From Dryocosmus kuriphilus (taxonomy: Eukaryota; Arthropoda; Insecta; Hymenoptera; Cynipidae): a stretch of DNA of 64,000 nucleotides. Position 1 is the stretch's first letter. Every line of letters starts with the position of its first letter. The stretch covers positions 96,335,588 through 96,399,587 of the forward strand of contig CM076191.1 in assembly GCA_038277395.1 (NCBI GenBank), read 5' to 3'. Position numbers and translations under genes: made by a program. This document shows positions 21,619 to 33,308 of this stretch, one piece after another. The notes under the pieces were generated by a model. That model saw only the letters and a list, made by a program, of their open reading frames with translations. It made no database searches and was not told the origin of the DNA.

Positions 21619-23350
21619 ATTTGTAATCAGAAATTAAAATTAAAGGAAGAGGGAACTAGTTTTTAAAAACAAGTCAGGTGATTAAACTTTTTAATGAAGG
21701 TTTGTTCATAAACGACAAATATTACATGAGAGGTATCTTAGAATGCTAGGGGTTACGTTAAATTGATCGATGTTGACGGAAGCTGGGGGGGGGGGGGGTG
21801 TTCTGGGGAGAGCGATCAGAGATGTCCCGAGATGCTCCGCTGGTCGAAGGATACCAGGGAGATATGGGTTTGGGTATAATTCGCCAAGGATAGGGCGATT
21901 TTTTTACAGGTGTTGAATTTTGTGTAAGGGGAACTCTTGCCACAGAGGGTGGATGTCGTAGAGAGGGATGATCCACCAAGAGGAGGGCCTATTTTTACAG
22001 GTGTTGAATTTTCTACAAAGGGAGGACTTGCCACAGGAGGTGAGTGTCATACGGAGGGGAAGATTTGACAACGGGAGGGCGAGCTATTTGCAATAGAATG
22101 ATGTACAGGTGGGATTGCCACAGGGGATAGGTCCTGCTATTGTGCGAGGTCGGCCATACTTTCCAATGTGGCTGACTCATCGGTGGATCTTAAATCAAGA
22201 AGGGAAAAATTGTTCCAAAAGATGACTGTGCTCTGAAAGCTATTTCCAGTGTGGAGAAACTCCTGCAGATTAGACACTGTCCCAGGGATTGACGATTTCG
22301 TGCCGTAGTACGGGAATTATCTTTGGGAAAAGGGCCCAAAGATCGAAACTATGGTTAGAATGGATTTTTTTAAACAAGGGAATTCTCCACAGGGTGTGGA
22401 TTTTTGTACAAGGTGTTGCATTCCAGCAGGGTGCTGGTTTTCTTGAATGGGAGGATTCCTCACAGGGTGCTGGGGAACATTTCCTACCGGAAGTTGAAGA
22501 AGGTTTCCCACGAGGGGTTGTAACCCCACAGGGTGCTGGGGAACATTCTCAGCAGCAAGTTGAAGAGGGTTTTCCACGGTGGGTTGCAACCCCACAGGGT
22601 GCTGGCTTTCTTGAGCCGGAGGGTTCCCCACCAGGAGCTGTGGAACATTTCCTGCAGGGTTGATTTTCAGTGCAGCGTTCTTCATATGAAGATGAGGCGA
22701 CTTCACCAACGGTTCTAAAGCGGAGGAAGAGAGAATTGTTCGGCGAGAAGTTCGTTCTCTGGGAATGATTACCAGGGTGCGGATGTTCGTCTTGGTCGAA
22801 ATCCTGTTCAGAGACCGACGAGATCGTAGGAGTTTCCGAATTGTAGTTCGGCGAGTCATAGACCCCACGGGGTGTTTCTTCATTCCCGGAAGTGATTGCG
22901 ACAAAATCGTTCGTCGGGACGCGAAAGAACACGAAACGAATTTTTTCTCAGGTAATTCGACCAAAATGGGTTTGGGCGAAAAACCTGTCAACTTGGCTTA
23001 TGGGGTTTTTATAAATCAGATAATTCACGCTTCTGAGTAACAGAATCGATCAAGTGTGGATTTTTGACCCCGATTCATAAGTCACAGCTTGGGCACCAAT
23101 TTGTGATCAGCTGTGGGCTGTGACTGACTCATTTTTTAAAACTAAAAGGAGGGGGAACTAGTTTATAAAAAAACGAATAAGGTGATTAAACTTAATAATG
23201 AAGCTTTATTCGTAAGCGATAAATATTAAGTAGGAGGTAGCTTAGAATGTTAGGGGTTACGTTCAATGGGTCGATGCTGAAGACAGTTGGTATTGGGGGG
23301 AGGGGGGTGCTGTAGACAGCGATCAGCAAAGTCCGGAGATGCTTCGCTCG
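21619..23350 (-). mobile_element. Small LTR-like element (TRIM/LARD-like), degraded
   Basis: Direct repeats of about 250 bp (21619-21865 and 23100-23350, roughly 75-80 percent identical) flank about 1.2 kb. On the minus strand the right repeat is directly followed by TTGGTGCCCAAGCTGTGAC (around 23083-23100), which looks like a tRNA primer-binding site. This would make the right copy the 5' LTR. The interior holds only a Pro/Gln-rich repetitive frame, with no pol. I infer a non-autonomous LTR element. The LTR ends do not show a clear TG..CA. Confidence 0.5.
22317..22991 (-). CDS. Pro/Gln-rich repetitive open frame inside the LTR-like element
   Basis: A 224-codon open frame has a basic N-terminal half and a C-terminal half built of repeats of the type NVPQHPVGLQPxVxNxLQL. 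On DNA these come from a degenerate tandem repeat with CCACAGGGTGCTGG as its core at 22375-22660. Another minus frame (22549-22932) overlaps and has an acidic, Ser-rich content. Similar degenerate repeats, now broken, run on to about 21990. I cannot assign a function; a structural gag-like role is only a guess from its position. Confidence 0.35.
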   Translation of the reverse strand: MTGFSPKPILVELPEKKFVSCSFASRRTILSQSLPGMKKHPVGSMTRRTTIRKLLRSRRSLNRISTKTNIRTLVIIPRERTSRRTILSSSALEPLVKSPHLHMKNAALKINPAGNVPQLLVGNPPAQESQHPVGLQPTVENPLQLAAENVPQHPVGLQPLVGNLLQLPVGNVPQHPVRNPPIQENQHPAGMQHLVQKSTPCGEFPCLKKSILTIVSIFGPFSQR

Positions 23351-23516
23351 TCGGGGGATACTAGGGAGATGCCGAGATGCAACTTGGGCCGAAGCCCGTG
23401 GGGATCTGAACTTCGGACGATCAAGTGCGACACTTAAGGACTAGTACTTGGCGGCGGCGAGCCACTCACAGTGCAGTGAGTTGCGGAATCACTCTCTTTG
23501 CTAGAGTGGAGTAGGA

Positions 23517-24420
23517 GGAATTTACTGTTAAAAAAGTCTACAGCGTTAAGTTTCCATTCAATTTACAAATTTTTTTAAAAATTACAGTTAAATAAATTTT
23601 TATGAGATCTGTCAGACGCGATTTGTTAATTTAGCTTTGTTTATATTTGTTTATTTAACGCAAAGTATGTTAAGAAGAGCAATTTTGCAGGTTTCGTTTT
23701 TCGTTAGGAACGATTGTCAAACTTCACAAAACGTCCTAAATCCATGCGGGGGCAGTCAGAGGATACAAATAATTTTCATAATAATAAACTTTACTGTTAT
23801 GAACAAATTAAGTCAACAATTTATCAACGAACTGGTTTGATGAATGAAAGAATTTTTGGGAATAAAATTGCTATATTTTATCTCTAGCGCAACATTGAAT
23901 GGTAAACATGTATGAAATATATAACATTATTATTATTATTATAAACAATGATCATAAAAAAAGTAATAGATTCCTGCAAATTTCACCCCTTTTTCAGTTT
24001 TATTGCTTGATATGCTTTGATTTTTTTACGTGAGTCTACCTCCAAATGTTTTATCGGAGAAGCCCAACTACATAAAAGTAACGAATAATAACGATTTTCA
24101 TTTTTTATATAAAAATTGGATAAAAACAAGCAAAATTTCCGCACAGAATCTTCGATTTTTTTACGCAAACCTTCCTCCAAATGTGTTACTGGAGAGACCT
24201 AACTACAGAAAATTGATGAGTATTAACAATTGTAATTTTTTATGAACAAATTGGATAAATAAAAGCAAAATTTTGACATTTACGCGTAAAATCTTTGGTT
24301 GTTTTACGCAAGTCTGCCTCCAAACGCGTTATCTAAGAGTTCTGACTACAGAACATGGTTAATTAATAACAATTGCCATGGTTATAAACAATAAAATATT
24401 TTTTGTAATAAGTGTACATG
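23517..24420. repeat. Left arm of a large inverted repeat
   Basis: This arm matches the reverse complement of about 33840-35436. The match begins at GGAATTTACTG and ends near 24420. It contains three tandem subunits of about 125 bp around CGCAAGTCTGCCTCCAAACG. Together the arms enclose the third RAG1-like copy and may be that element's long terminal repeats (inference). The interval 24421-24960 holds a short copy of the repeat seen at 37.9 and 42.2 kb (TTCTCATC.ATGAGAAGGTATTA). Confidence 0.7.
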
Positions 24421-24974
24421 CAAGCTCAAGAAATATGAAAAAAAGAACGAAGAAAGAAAAAAAAAAATACGAAAAAACAAAAGAATTGCGAAGAAACAAA
24501 TGAATATCGGTAATCTTTCAGCGACTGCCGACAGATAGCTAAGGATCAATGTACTCGCAAGAGAATTCTACTTCTTCTGTTCCATAAGGCAACGCATGGA
24601 GCCACTGGATGTTTTTTTGATTTTGGTATCCACCTTCGAATCTTGAAATTTTTGTTTTTAACACAGGCATTCATCGATATTGATTTGTTTCTTCGTATTT
24701 TTACATTCTCATCAATGAGAAGGTATTATTTTTATGTTAATAATCACTTTCGCGAATTTCATGAAATCTCGAAGTTTCGAGATCGCCTGAATCTGAAAAA
24801 ACAGGTTTTACATTGTTGTCCATCTGTCCATTTTGCACACTTTTTTAAGACCTAAAAAGAAAGGTCGAGTTCGTTAACGAGCGTTTTTTGATCAACGGTT
24901 CTGGTTTTATTCATCAAAAATGCTTTTCAAAAAATTAAACGTTCAATTTTGCGGCCATGGAAATGCCAAAATAA

Positions 24975-25177
24975 GGTCCAGGAAGTTCAAATGATGGGAA
25001 TACTACGAGAAGATGTTTTGCAGATCATGACCAAGAATCTGAGATTACAAACGTTGATAAGCAACTAATTGAAAGGGATGCTCATATCCTGCAGATTTTA
25101 GCTAGTGGTGAAACAACTAATTTAGACGACTTTGAAAAGTATACATGTGAGACAGCATAACTATTCGTACGTTTATA
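24975..25177 (+). pseudogene. RAG1/Transib-like C-terminal fragment, part 1 (locus C)
   Basis: The frame reads GPGSSNDGNTTRRCFADHDQ, then VDKQLIERDAHILQILASGE, then CETA*LFVRLY, up to the left end of the CACTA element. It corresponds to the same block as NDGNTARKFF in locus A and GNVARTFF in locus B. One stop is present. The frame continues at 33309 on the other side of the CACTA element. Confidence 0.65.
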
Positions 25178-26420
25178 CACTGAAAGAAGCTTGGCACAGT
25201 AGTAGTACTCACAGATACAGGCGCTGCACGAAACGTAAGGTCGATTTCGTACGTCGATAAGTGTAGACGCTCTCTCATTTTGGTACAACTGCTGCCCCAG
25301 AGCGGCGCATCCGTTGCACCAACGAAATGGTGTAGCAGCTATCTCGCTTTACGGGGCTCATGTTGTGCTGCTTCATAGCGCAAGAGTTGCCTTTCCGCGA
25401 ATTCCGCGTCGATTTTAATAGCCGCGTCAATTCACCGGTGCACCGCCGTACGCCGGTGAATTAACAACTTTAGTAGTGTTTAGTAGTGTTATTTAAAGAA
25501 TGAAATGTTTCTGCTCGTGCTTTTAGAGGATACTGATTAATCCCGCAGGTGAGTGGTATTAAATATTTGTGGGCAAAATTTCTCATTTCACGACTTGTAC
25601 TCTTTTTGAGGTTTCTGACGTTACGGAATTTTTGCTCCCGGATTTTTCTCATTTTTGAGTTTTGGAAAAGCTTTTATTTGGGTTCGGAATCTCGCGAAGG
25701 TTTTTTTCTTACTAATTTGTTAAATAAATATTCCGCAAATATCGAAAAGTGTGAGAATCGTGTGTTTAGATTGGCATAACCTCACTTTTCGACTGAAATT
25801 TAATCTGCGTGTTTTTCGTTTCTAATTAAAACTTAGAGGAATTTAAGTAATTTTTGGCCTAAGTTTTTGTGATAATTTGTTACAGATATTCCAAGTGTGC
25901 GTGAGTTCGGGATATTGTGCCAACTATTATCTAAAATCTCTGAAATGTTTTAAATTATTAATGATAAAAAGAAAGATGAACCAAAAGGGAGAAAAACTGT
26001 TTCAAGGATCCATCATTGCATAAATATGAAGAGATTTTTCCTATAGTGGTCTCACAATTTGTGGCCTTTTTTGGTGAGCAGATCCAAGCTGGACGTCTAG
26101 AAACTGAAGGTTAGTACTTTTACCATACGATTTATTTAATTTATTAACAGCACATTTGAAGTATCTCCTAAATTGTATAAATGTTTATGATTTTTTACAG
26201 GTGACGCCTACATGGATCTGAACCAATTTCACACTCCAGAAGCTGGTCTCACAATTTGAGGCCTTTTTTGTTGAGGAGATCCACGTCTATAAGAAACTGA
26301 AGGTTAGTAGGTATTTTTAACAAACATCATTTTTATGCAAGTTCTTATGATTTCAAGCTTAAAATACGATTTTCGAAAAACAACAATTGTCAAAGGTGCA
26401 TTTTGCATGTGATTTTTCAG

Positions 26421-27149
26421 AAGCGATGGAGGTAGAAATGCATGAGATTTTGACTGAGTGTTCTATGGAAGAATGTTCAGAACTTGATGTCAATATGACA
26501 GATCCCAACCTCTATAATCCTTCTACCTCCCTATTAGGTGTAGTTTCTGAAGTAAATGCTTTTAAATTCGTAAGAAACGATCTATATATCTTTTAAGCTC
26601 GACATTAGAAGGTTCAATTTTGTTAGGAATTTATAAAAACACGAAAACCCTCGATTACAGCAGGCTTAAAGACCTGATCATTTTTAATGAAATAAAAGAG
26701 GACCCAATTAATTACAAGTAAGTAATTAATTCGTCTATGGTACATGTAATTCTTATTTTTTTCTAATTCTTCTATCTACATGAGTCAGTGTATATGAATG
26801 TTTGTTTATATGTATAATGTATATAAATATACATTAGGGTATCGTCTAATTTGATCATTTTGGAATTTGTTCCATTTCACCCCAAATTATCTTCATATTG
26901 TAGAAAAAAAATGTTGTGCTAAGTTTTAACCTTTTCCGATAACGTTAACACGTGCCACCAAGCGATTGAAGATTTAAGCGCAAATGACATTGCTTTTTTC
27001 GATGTTTTTTAATTTTTTTTGTTTTGATACTTCAAATAAGTTTTAAAAAAATATTCAAATGTATAAGTTTCATTTAAAAAATGATGAATATATGGAATAA
27101 TGGGTTTTTTTAAAATGTATTGTAATATTTATCCAATATATTTAAATTA

Positions 27150-27192
<43 letters not shown>

Positions 27193-29328
27193 ATTATTAC
27201 GATGTAATCTACACACTGTATAGAATATATCGTAGCATCTGAATTATATTCAATAATTTAAATATATTGAATAAATAGTACAATAAATTTAAAAAATGTT
27301 AATTATTCCTTATATTCATCATTTTTAAATTTTTATTAGCCATGTTAAACAACAAAATCCTTGAGCTTTTTCTGAAATTTTTTTTCTCCATTTTATAGAA
27401 AGTATGGACATCAAACTTATGCATGAATATTTTTTAAAACTCATTTTAAGTATCGAAACAAAGAAATAAAAAAACATCGAAAAAAGCAATGTAATTTGTA
27501 TTTAAATTTTCAGTCGCTCTGTGGCGTGTTAGCGTTATCGGAAAAGGTTTAAACTTGGCAGACATTTTTTCTACAATAAGAACATGTTGCAAAACTGACA
27601 GCAGTCACCGTCAGAAAAAACTTAAATATTCTTTAAATTCCAGAATTAAACCTGTAACATTCTTGAAACTAAGAGACGAAATTGGCGAATTATTTCCGAC
27701 CGAAGACAAGAGTCTGTTTTACGTCCCGTACTGCACGGAAGCAGGCAACGAATGTACTAGTGCCAGAGGTTCTCTCTATAATTACTACAAAATTATAAGA
27801 AAACAGCTAAGAACCAGTGGAATCCTGGCGGAAACTTCTCACCTAGAATCGAAAAACTGTGATGAAATCGACGACTGTAAGAACAAATAATCAGTTTTAT
27901 TGTTTTTTAATATTTTTAATAATTAGTTTAATGGATTTCTTCTTTTTATAACCTCGAAAAATAATATTTGCAACACTTGTAATTTAACTAATATTTGGCA
28001 CCTTTTTTCACTAATTTATATAATCGCTGATTTATTCAAATAGTATATTGGTAAATTTTTTTTGCTATTTTAAGGGAACAGTCTCGTGCTCAGCCGAAAA
28101 ATTGAAGTTATTTTCAATAATTTTGTTCTGATTGACTACCAGGTATAATTGAATTATTATTTTTATTATTTACTTATACAGTCTTTAAGCTTACAAACAC
28201 ATTTTTTTCAACAAATAATTTTTTTATATACTTTTCTTTTACAATAAAGATTAATTTCTTGAAAAACAATTTTTTAAGCTTGAAGACTGTATAAATTAAT
28301 AATAAAAATAGTAATTCATTATTATACCTGCAGGTATACAACCATGGTTGTCGATGAGAAAAAATTATTGAAAACCACTTAAATGTTTCGGCTGAGCACG
28401 AGACTGTTCTCCGTGTTGTATAAAAAACAAAAGGTTTTTTAAGTGAATCCTTTAGTTACATAACGTCTAATATATCTATGAAACATGCATGTGCGATCAA
28501 TTTCATATAATTTCAATTTTTTTTTTTGTATGTATTATAGTTGACAGTGCAAAGTGCTTAACGGATCCAAATCGCCAAAAGTATTCACTAGTACAGACAG
28601 TACAATCTTGGGAGGAAACTCACTACGAACGCGCCAAAATACTGTCGAAAAAGGATAAAAAGAAAAAATCCGTAACTTTGGACAAGTACTTTCGTAGCTT
28701 TCCATGTCTGTGCTCACCTTATGCCATCTTACTGGTAAAACTGATTTTCAATATTTTAGATGTATTTTTTTTAAATTGATAAACTTTGTAAATGATAAAA
28801 TTTTCTTTCAATTTATTACTAGAAATTCATAGACATGAAACTTATGTAGCAATTATAATCATGTTATCTTTTCATAGCTTGAAATAGATTTTCAAAAAAT
28901 TATTGAGGATTACATGAGGACAAACTTGATACCGAAAGATAGCGTAATCGAGAACACGTCTTTATTTTCTGAAAAATGGCCCAATTTAGCCGAAAAAGTT
29001 CTGATGCTTTCTAAAAAATCAAGAATTCCAGAAGTTAAAGAGTTTTTAGCTGCACATGAAGATTTAATTACTGCTGGTATATAATTTATATTATTAATAT
29101 CACATATTTTAGAAAATAGTTCACGCTTACTGGTGCGATAAAATTTCTTTTAGGTACTCACAATAGCTTAGTGGGATTATTTCTATTACCTTTATGCATC
29201 AAAGCAAATCAATCTGGCAAAAACAAATATCGTTTCACGAAGCAAGAAATAAAAGATTGTTTCATTTTACATGCAGAGGTAAGGACAATTATTCTGCTTT
29301 AACATTATTCCACTGAAAGGCTTTGAAC

Positions 29329-29371
<43 letters not shown>

Positions 29372-29715
29372 GTTAATTGATTTTCTAATTACAGGTACCA
29401 GAAAACGTTGAAGAAGTACAAGACAAGTTTGAAAACTGGCTTGAAAAAAATAATGCAGAATTTTTCCCTTATTTGATTTGCATCGGGAAACTTGAAAATG
29501 CACAATTTTACGTCGTTTTAAACAAAGAGAGATACGTTTACGGAGATCCAACTAAAGCAGTAGAGGCCTGTTACAAATGTCTAACAGGTCTACAAACCTA
29601 TCCAACAATTTGCGAATTTGTTTGGGCTTTTTTCGACAAGGCAATTTATAATTTCGAATTCAAAAATGTTAGTTCTTTTGTCACTAAGTTTTTAATAGAT
29701 ATTAAAAAGCTTTAA
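26421..29715 (+). CDS. First gene of the CACTA element, spliced, function unknown
   Basis: Exons inferred from splice sites and frame are 26421-26568 (ATG at 26426, MEVEMHEILTECSMEECSEL), 26626-26717 (ending at GTAAGT), about 27602-27879, 28541-28734, 28878-29076, 29154-29278 and 29395-29715 (stop). The phases of the last five junctions agree and no stop interrupts them. The exon b to c junction is uncertain because a foldback MITE lies beside it. Motifs include LKLRDEIGELFPTEDKSLFY, SKKDKKKKSVTLDKYFRSFP, LVGLFLLPLCIKANQSGKNK and FPYLICIGKLENAQFYVVLN. Companion proteins of this kind occur beside invertebrate CACTA transposases. The role is unknown, and DNA binding is a guess. Confidence 0.6.
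26860..27560. mobile_element. Foldback MITE in an intron of the CACTA first gene
   Basis: Arms at 26929-27073 and 27415-27550 are inverted copies (AACCTTTTCCGATAACG at the outer end). A central AT microsatellite lies at about 27156-27190. It abuts the start of an exon and may disturb splicing. Confidence 0.65.
28074..28412. mobile_element. MITE with inverted ends in an intron
   Basis: The left end GGGAACAGTCTCGTGCTCAG and the right end (complement GGAGAACAGTCTCGTGCTCA) form an inverted repeat of about 60 bp. The interior is AT-rich and itself partly palindromic. It lies between two inferred exons. Confidence 0.7.
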
Positions 29716-30163
29716 GCTTAACAGTAGACGAGTTGCAATAACTCATTAGGTCTTCCTTGTTTTTGTTAACGATTTTGAAGTCTGCTGCTTGATGAACAAA
29801 TTTGTATTTTGTGTATTCTGCGTTATTATCTAAGAAAATTTGTCTATGATTCAAAGTTAGACTGAGTTAAATGTGAGTTATCTTCGCGTGAAAAATCGCT
29901 TTTCCATGAGAAAGTGAGCTTGATCGGTTTTCTTTGTGTTTCAAGCGGTGAACTAACTTAAATTTACAATTTTATGATTCAACTGGAGGAAATGATTTTA
30001 TGAAAATGACACAATCAAGCTTTGAAACAGGAACGATTCGTGTGCGTTATTTTTGACGTTTTTCGTGCTAGTTTAAGTATTTTTTGTGCAAATTTGAAAG
30101 ATTTGTGTTAAAAGCTGATTAGAAACTTTGAGCTTACGTTTTTTGAATTATTATTTCGGAAAA

Positions 30164-32134
30164 ATGGATCACATTTTGATCCTGAACCAAATACTAGTCT
30201 TTATTCTGGCACTGTACGGTGATCCTGGACTGCCGAGAAAAATAGTTCAGGATGTAATCAATTATCTGAAAATTTTTATTCAAACCACTTACATATCATC
30301 TTTGAAAAATGACCTCTTCGAGATTCTACGACATGAGAATATTACACCTAATTCTCTTCAAAAAATAGAAATATGTTTCCAAAGGTACAGTAATGTTTTC
30401 GACGCTGTCGACACCGAAGCTAAACGTTTTGCGGTTTTGAAAAAAAGAGGTCTTCTTGAACCGGAAGAATTTTTCATTGGAAGAGCTTACAAAGACAAAA
30501 TAGTTGATAACGAAGAAATTTTGGTACCTGAATGCATGTATGGTGTTCAAATTCCATTACGTAGCAGCCTAAAACTGTTTTTAGAGATACCGGGGATGTT
30601 TAATCAAATATTCGAATACATTCAAAAGCTATCCAAGGAATCAAATATCATCACAAATATTATTCAAGCTGAATTATGGAGGAAAAAATATTCCTTACAA
30701 GTCATTGACGATTTAATTTTGCCACTCTACATTTTTTTCGACGACCTAGAAGTAGGCAATCCTTTAGGCAGTCATTCTGGGGACAACAAATTTGGTGCTG
30801 TATATGCATCAATCGCTTGCTTACCAGCGCATATAGCTTCCCGTCTTAAGAGCATTATTTTCTCAACTCTTTTCTATTCTGCGGACAAAAAAAATAGTAA
30901 TAATGAAAAGGCTTTCAAATTTCTTATCGAAGAACTAAATTTCCTACATGAACAGGGAATTATAATTAATGTTGGTCCTTCGATAAAACGAATAAAATTC
31001 CAATTGATCTTAATTCTAGGCGACAATTTGGGACTGAACGGTATATTCGGTTTTACGGAATCATTTAAGGCAATGCACTTTTGTAGAATCTGTACAGTTT
31101 CGTCAGAAGAATGCTCGGAATTAACAACTGAAGATGAGTCAAAATTAAGAAATAAAGATAATTATGCAGAAGACGTTGAAAAGGCTGATATGAGTAGAAC
31201 AGGCATCAAAGAATTTTGTGAATTTAACAAAATTAAAGGCTTTCACGTCACCGAAAATGTTACTGTCGACATGATGCACGATTTGTTGGAAGGTGTCTGT
31301 ATGTACGTTTTAAGAGCGATTTTGTCTACGTTCATTTTCACAGAAAACTATTTCACTTTGTCTTTGTTAAATAGCAGAATCCAAAATTTTGATTTTGGTT
31401 CTCATAATTCTAATAAACCTCCAATAATTAGACTTAAAGAAGGAAAACATAAACTCAATTTAAAACTTTCTGCGGCGGAAATGCTCTGTCTGGTGCGTTA
31501 TCTGGGCTTAATTATAGGTGATTTGATTCCTGAGTCTGACGTACGTTGGAATCTTTATAAACATTTGCGCCAAATTTTGGACATTTTAATGTCACCACGA
31601 ATGATTCGCACAGATGCCGAAGTTCTAAAGGGACTTGTAAAAGATCTGAATCACCTTTATAAAGAGCTGTATGGAAAATTAAAACCGAAATTTCACCACA
31701 TGACTCATTATCCACGAATTTTGATAAATAATGGACCTATCAACAACTTCTGGAGTATGCGTTTTGAATCTTACCATCAGACAGTGAAATCCAATGCAAA
31801 ATCATCTTGTAACACGAGAAACTTAATAACTACAATTGCAAAGAAGCAAGCATTACAGTTGTGTCAAACGATTCACTCTTTGACGTTTGAAGAAGAAATT
31901 AAGTTTGGTCCTCTTAATCAAAAGAAAGAAAACAGGTCTTACTTTTGCGATAGGCAAAAAAATGAGCAATGTAAATATTATGAACAGGTGGAAGTTTGCA
32001 ATGTTGTCTATCGAATCGGAACGTTTTTAGTTACAAATATGGAGAATAGCGAAATAGAATTCGGCGAAGTTGTAGATATAATTTACGTAGGCAATTACAT
32101 TTATTTACATTTACCTCTACTTAAACATATTTGA
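30164..32134 (+). CDS. CACTA/EnSpm-type transposase, open over 656 codons
   Basis: The first ATG of the open frame is at 30164 (MDHILILNQILVFI); the frame itself opens a little earlier without an ATG, so an upstream exon is possible. Features in order are a Cys motif FCRICTVSSEECSE near residue 310, the signature VTVDMMHDLLEGVC, LKLSAAEMLCLVRYLGLIIG, and the C-terminal block KPKFHHMTHYPR followed by FWSMRFESYHQTVKSNAKSS. These are the conserved blocks of the TNP2-like transposases of EnSpm/CACTA elements. No internal stop or frameshift is present, so this copy may still encode protein. The length is somewhat below typical for the family, which fits a missing N-terminal exon. Confidence 0.75.
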   Translation: MDHILILNQILVFILALYGDPGLPRKIVQDVINYLKIFIQTTYISSLKNDLFEILRHENITPNSLQKIEICFQRYSNVFDAVDTEAKRFAVLKKRGLLEPEEFFIGRAYKDKIVDNEEILVPECMYGVQIPLRSSLKLFLEIPGMFNQIFEYIQKLSKESNIITNIIQAELWRKKYSLQVIDDLILPLYIFFDDLEVGNPLGSHSGDNKFGAVYASIACLPAHIASRLKSIIFSTLFYSADKKNSNNEKAFKFLIEELNFLHEQGIIINVGPSIKRIKFQLILILGDNLGLNGIFGFTESFKAMHFCRICTVSSEECSELTTEDESKLRNKDNYAEDVEKADMSRTGIKEFCEFNKIKGFHVTENVTVDMMHDLLEGVCMYVLRAILSTFIFTENYFTLSLLNSRIQNFDFGSHNSNKPPIIRLKEGKHKLNLKLSAAEMLCLVRYLGLIIGDLIPESDVRWNLYKHLRQILDILMSPRMIRTDAEVLKGLVKDLNHLYKELYGKLKPKFHHMTHYPRILINNGPINNFWSMRFESYHQTVKSNAKSSCNTRNLITTIAKKQALQLCQTIHSLTFEEEIKFGPLNQKKENRSYFCDRQKNEQCKYYEQVEVCNVVYRIGTFLVTNMENSEIEFGEVVDIIYVGNYIYLHLPLLKHI

Positions 32135-32516
32135 AGAATTCACTTTCGATTATCACGTTCACGCATATGTAATCAACTGCAGCAGCGAATGTAAATTAGT
32201 TAAACTTTCAGATTTGCCCGCGATAGCTCCAGTTTTATCTGTTGTACAAAATAACGGTCATTTCATTGTTCCTAGATATGGTTTATAGTAGAAATTAATC
32301 ATCGAAAGCATTAGCATAGTTATACTTAAAGAATTTGTGATTGATAATTATTAAGTATGTCCAACGAATAATTCTTTGAAAATAAAACTGATTAAATATT
32401 GAAAAAATTTATAATTCTCTTTAATATATCCATTTACGAACCCTTTAAATAATTAATAAAATAGTTATTGTATTGACGGTCAATTCCTAGTATTTTTCAA
32501 CTCGAAGCTATTTTTT

Positions 32517-32548
<32 letters not shown>

Positions 32549-32916
32549 AAATGAAATTCCTCACCAAATTTTAATTATCTTTTTGTTCGTTTTTTTTAGT
32601 AATCAGTCTTGCTGAAGAATAAAAAAATTTTTAATTTTAAATTTGAAGTGAACCAAAAAAATAGTTTTTCAAAATGTCGAATACAGTAATAAAATTAATG
32701 CCATAATGGCTGGAAATCAAAATTATTTGTAAGATCAATAACCATCTCAATGTCTTGAATATATAATATATAATAAATAAATAATATATAATTTTCGTTT
32801 TTAATCTTTATTTAAAAAAGGACTTTGATGATATTTGATTTCATATTTGTAAACTAAAAATATTTACTTATTTTTATAAAGTTTTTATTTTTGACAAAAA
32901 TTATTTTAATTCTTAA

Positions 32917-32920
<4 letters not shown>

Positions 32921-32989
<69 letters not shown>
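32921..32989. repeat. AT microsatellite
   Basis: This is a TA dinucleotide run of nearly 70 bases. Shorter TA runs occur at about 29330-29368, 32517-32543 and 46027-46050. They create spurious Ile/Tyr open frames. Confidence 0.9.
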
Positions 32990-32992
<3 letters not shown>

Positions 32993-33308
32993 AAGTATAT
33001 TAAAAACTTGGTTTCTGATACGAAATAATGATTACTGATATTCAAAGAACTATTAATTTAATGCAATATATGCTAACGCGTGATACGATAACAATTTTAA
33101 CCTGAAAATATAGCATATATTTCTCCCTATCACGTGATGCGACTGCTGTCTGCTTTGGGGTAGCAGACGCACCAGGCGCGTGGGACAGGAGCCGTCTCAA
33201 CGTTTCGTACAGCAGTCCGCCTGAAAGTGGCGCTTCTGCTGCACTAAGGTTATGGTGTAGTTACGGTACGCTAGCCAGTGCGGCTGCTATGCCAAGCTTC
33301 TTTCAGTG

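Larger units (their letters stand above)
25178..33308 (+). mobile_element. CACTA/EnSpm-type DNA transposon, 8131 bp, complete
   Basis: The ends are inverted: CACTGAAAGAAGCTTGGCA at 25178-25196 and its complement ending at 33308. GC-rich subterminal regions follow (25180-25450 and 33120-33300), as is typical of CACTA elements. A 2-bp TA duplication flanks it (25176-25177 and 33309-33310). Deleting the element and one TA restores the RAG1-like reading frame exactly, which confirms the boundaries. It carries a spliced first gene and an open transposase gene in the same orientation. Two foldback MITEs sit in its introns. Confidence 0.9.

Noticed and set aside
32854..33045. Open frame of Ile/Tyr repeats
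   Set aside because: It is produced by the TA microsatellite.
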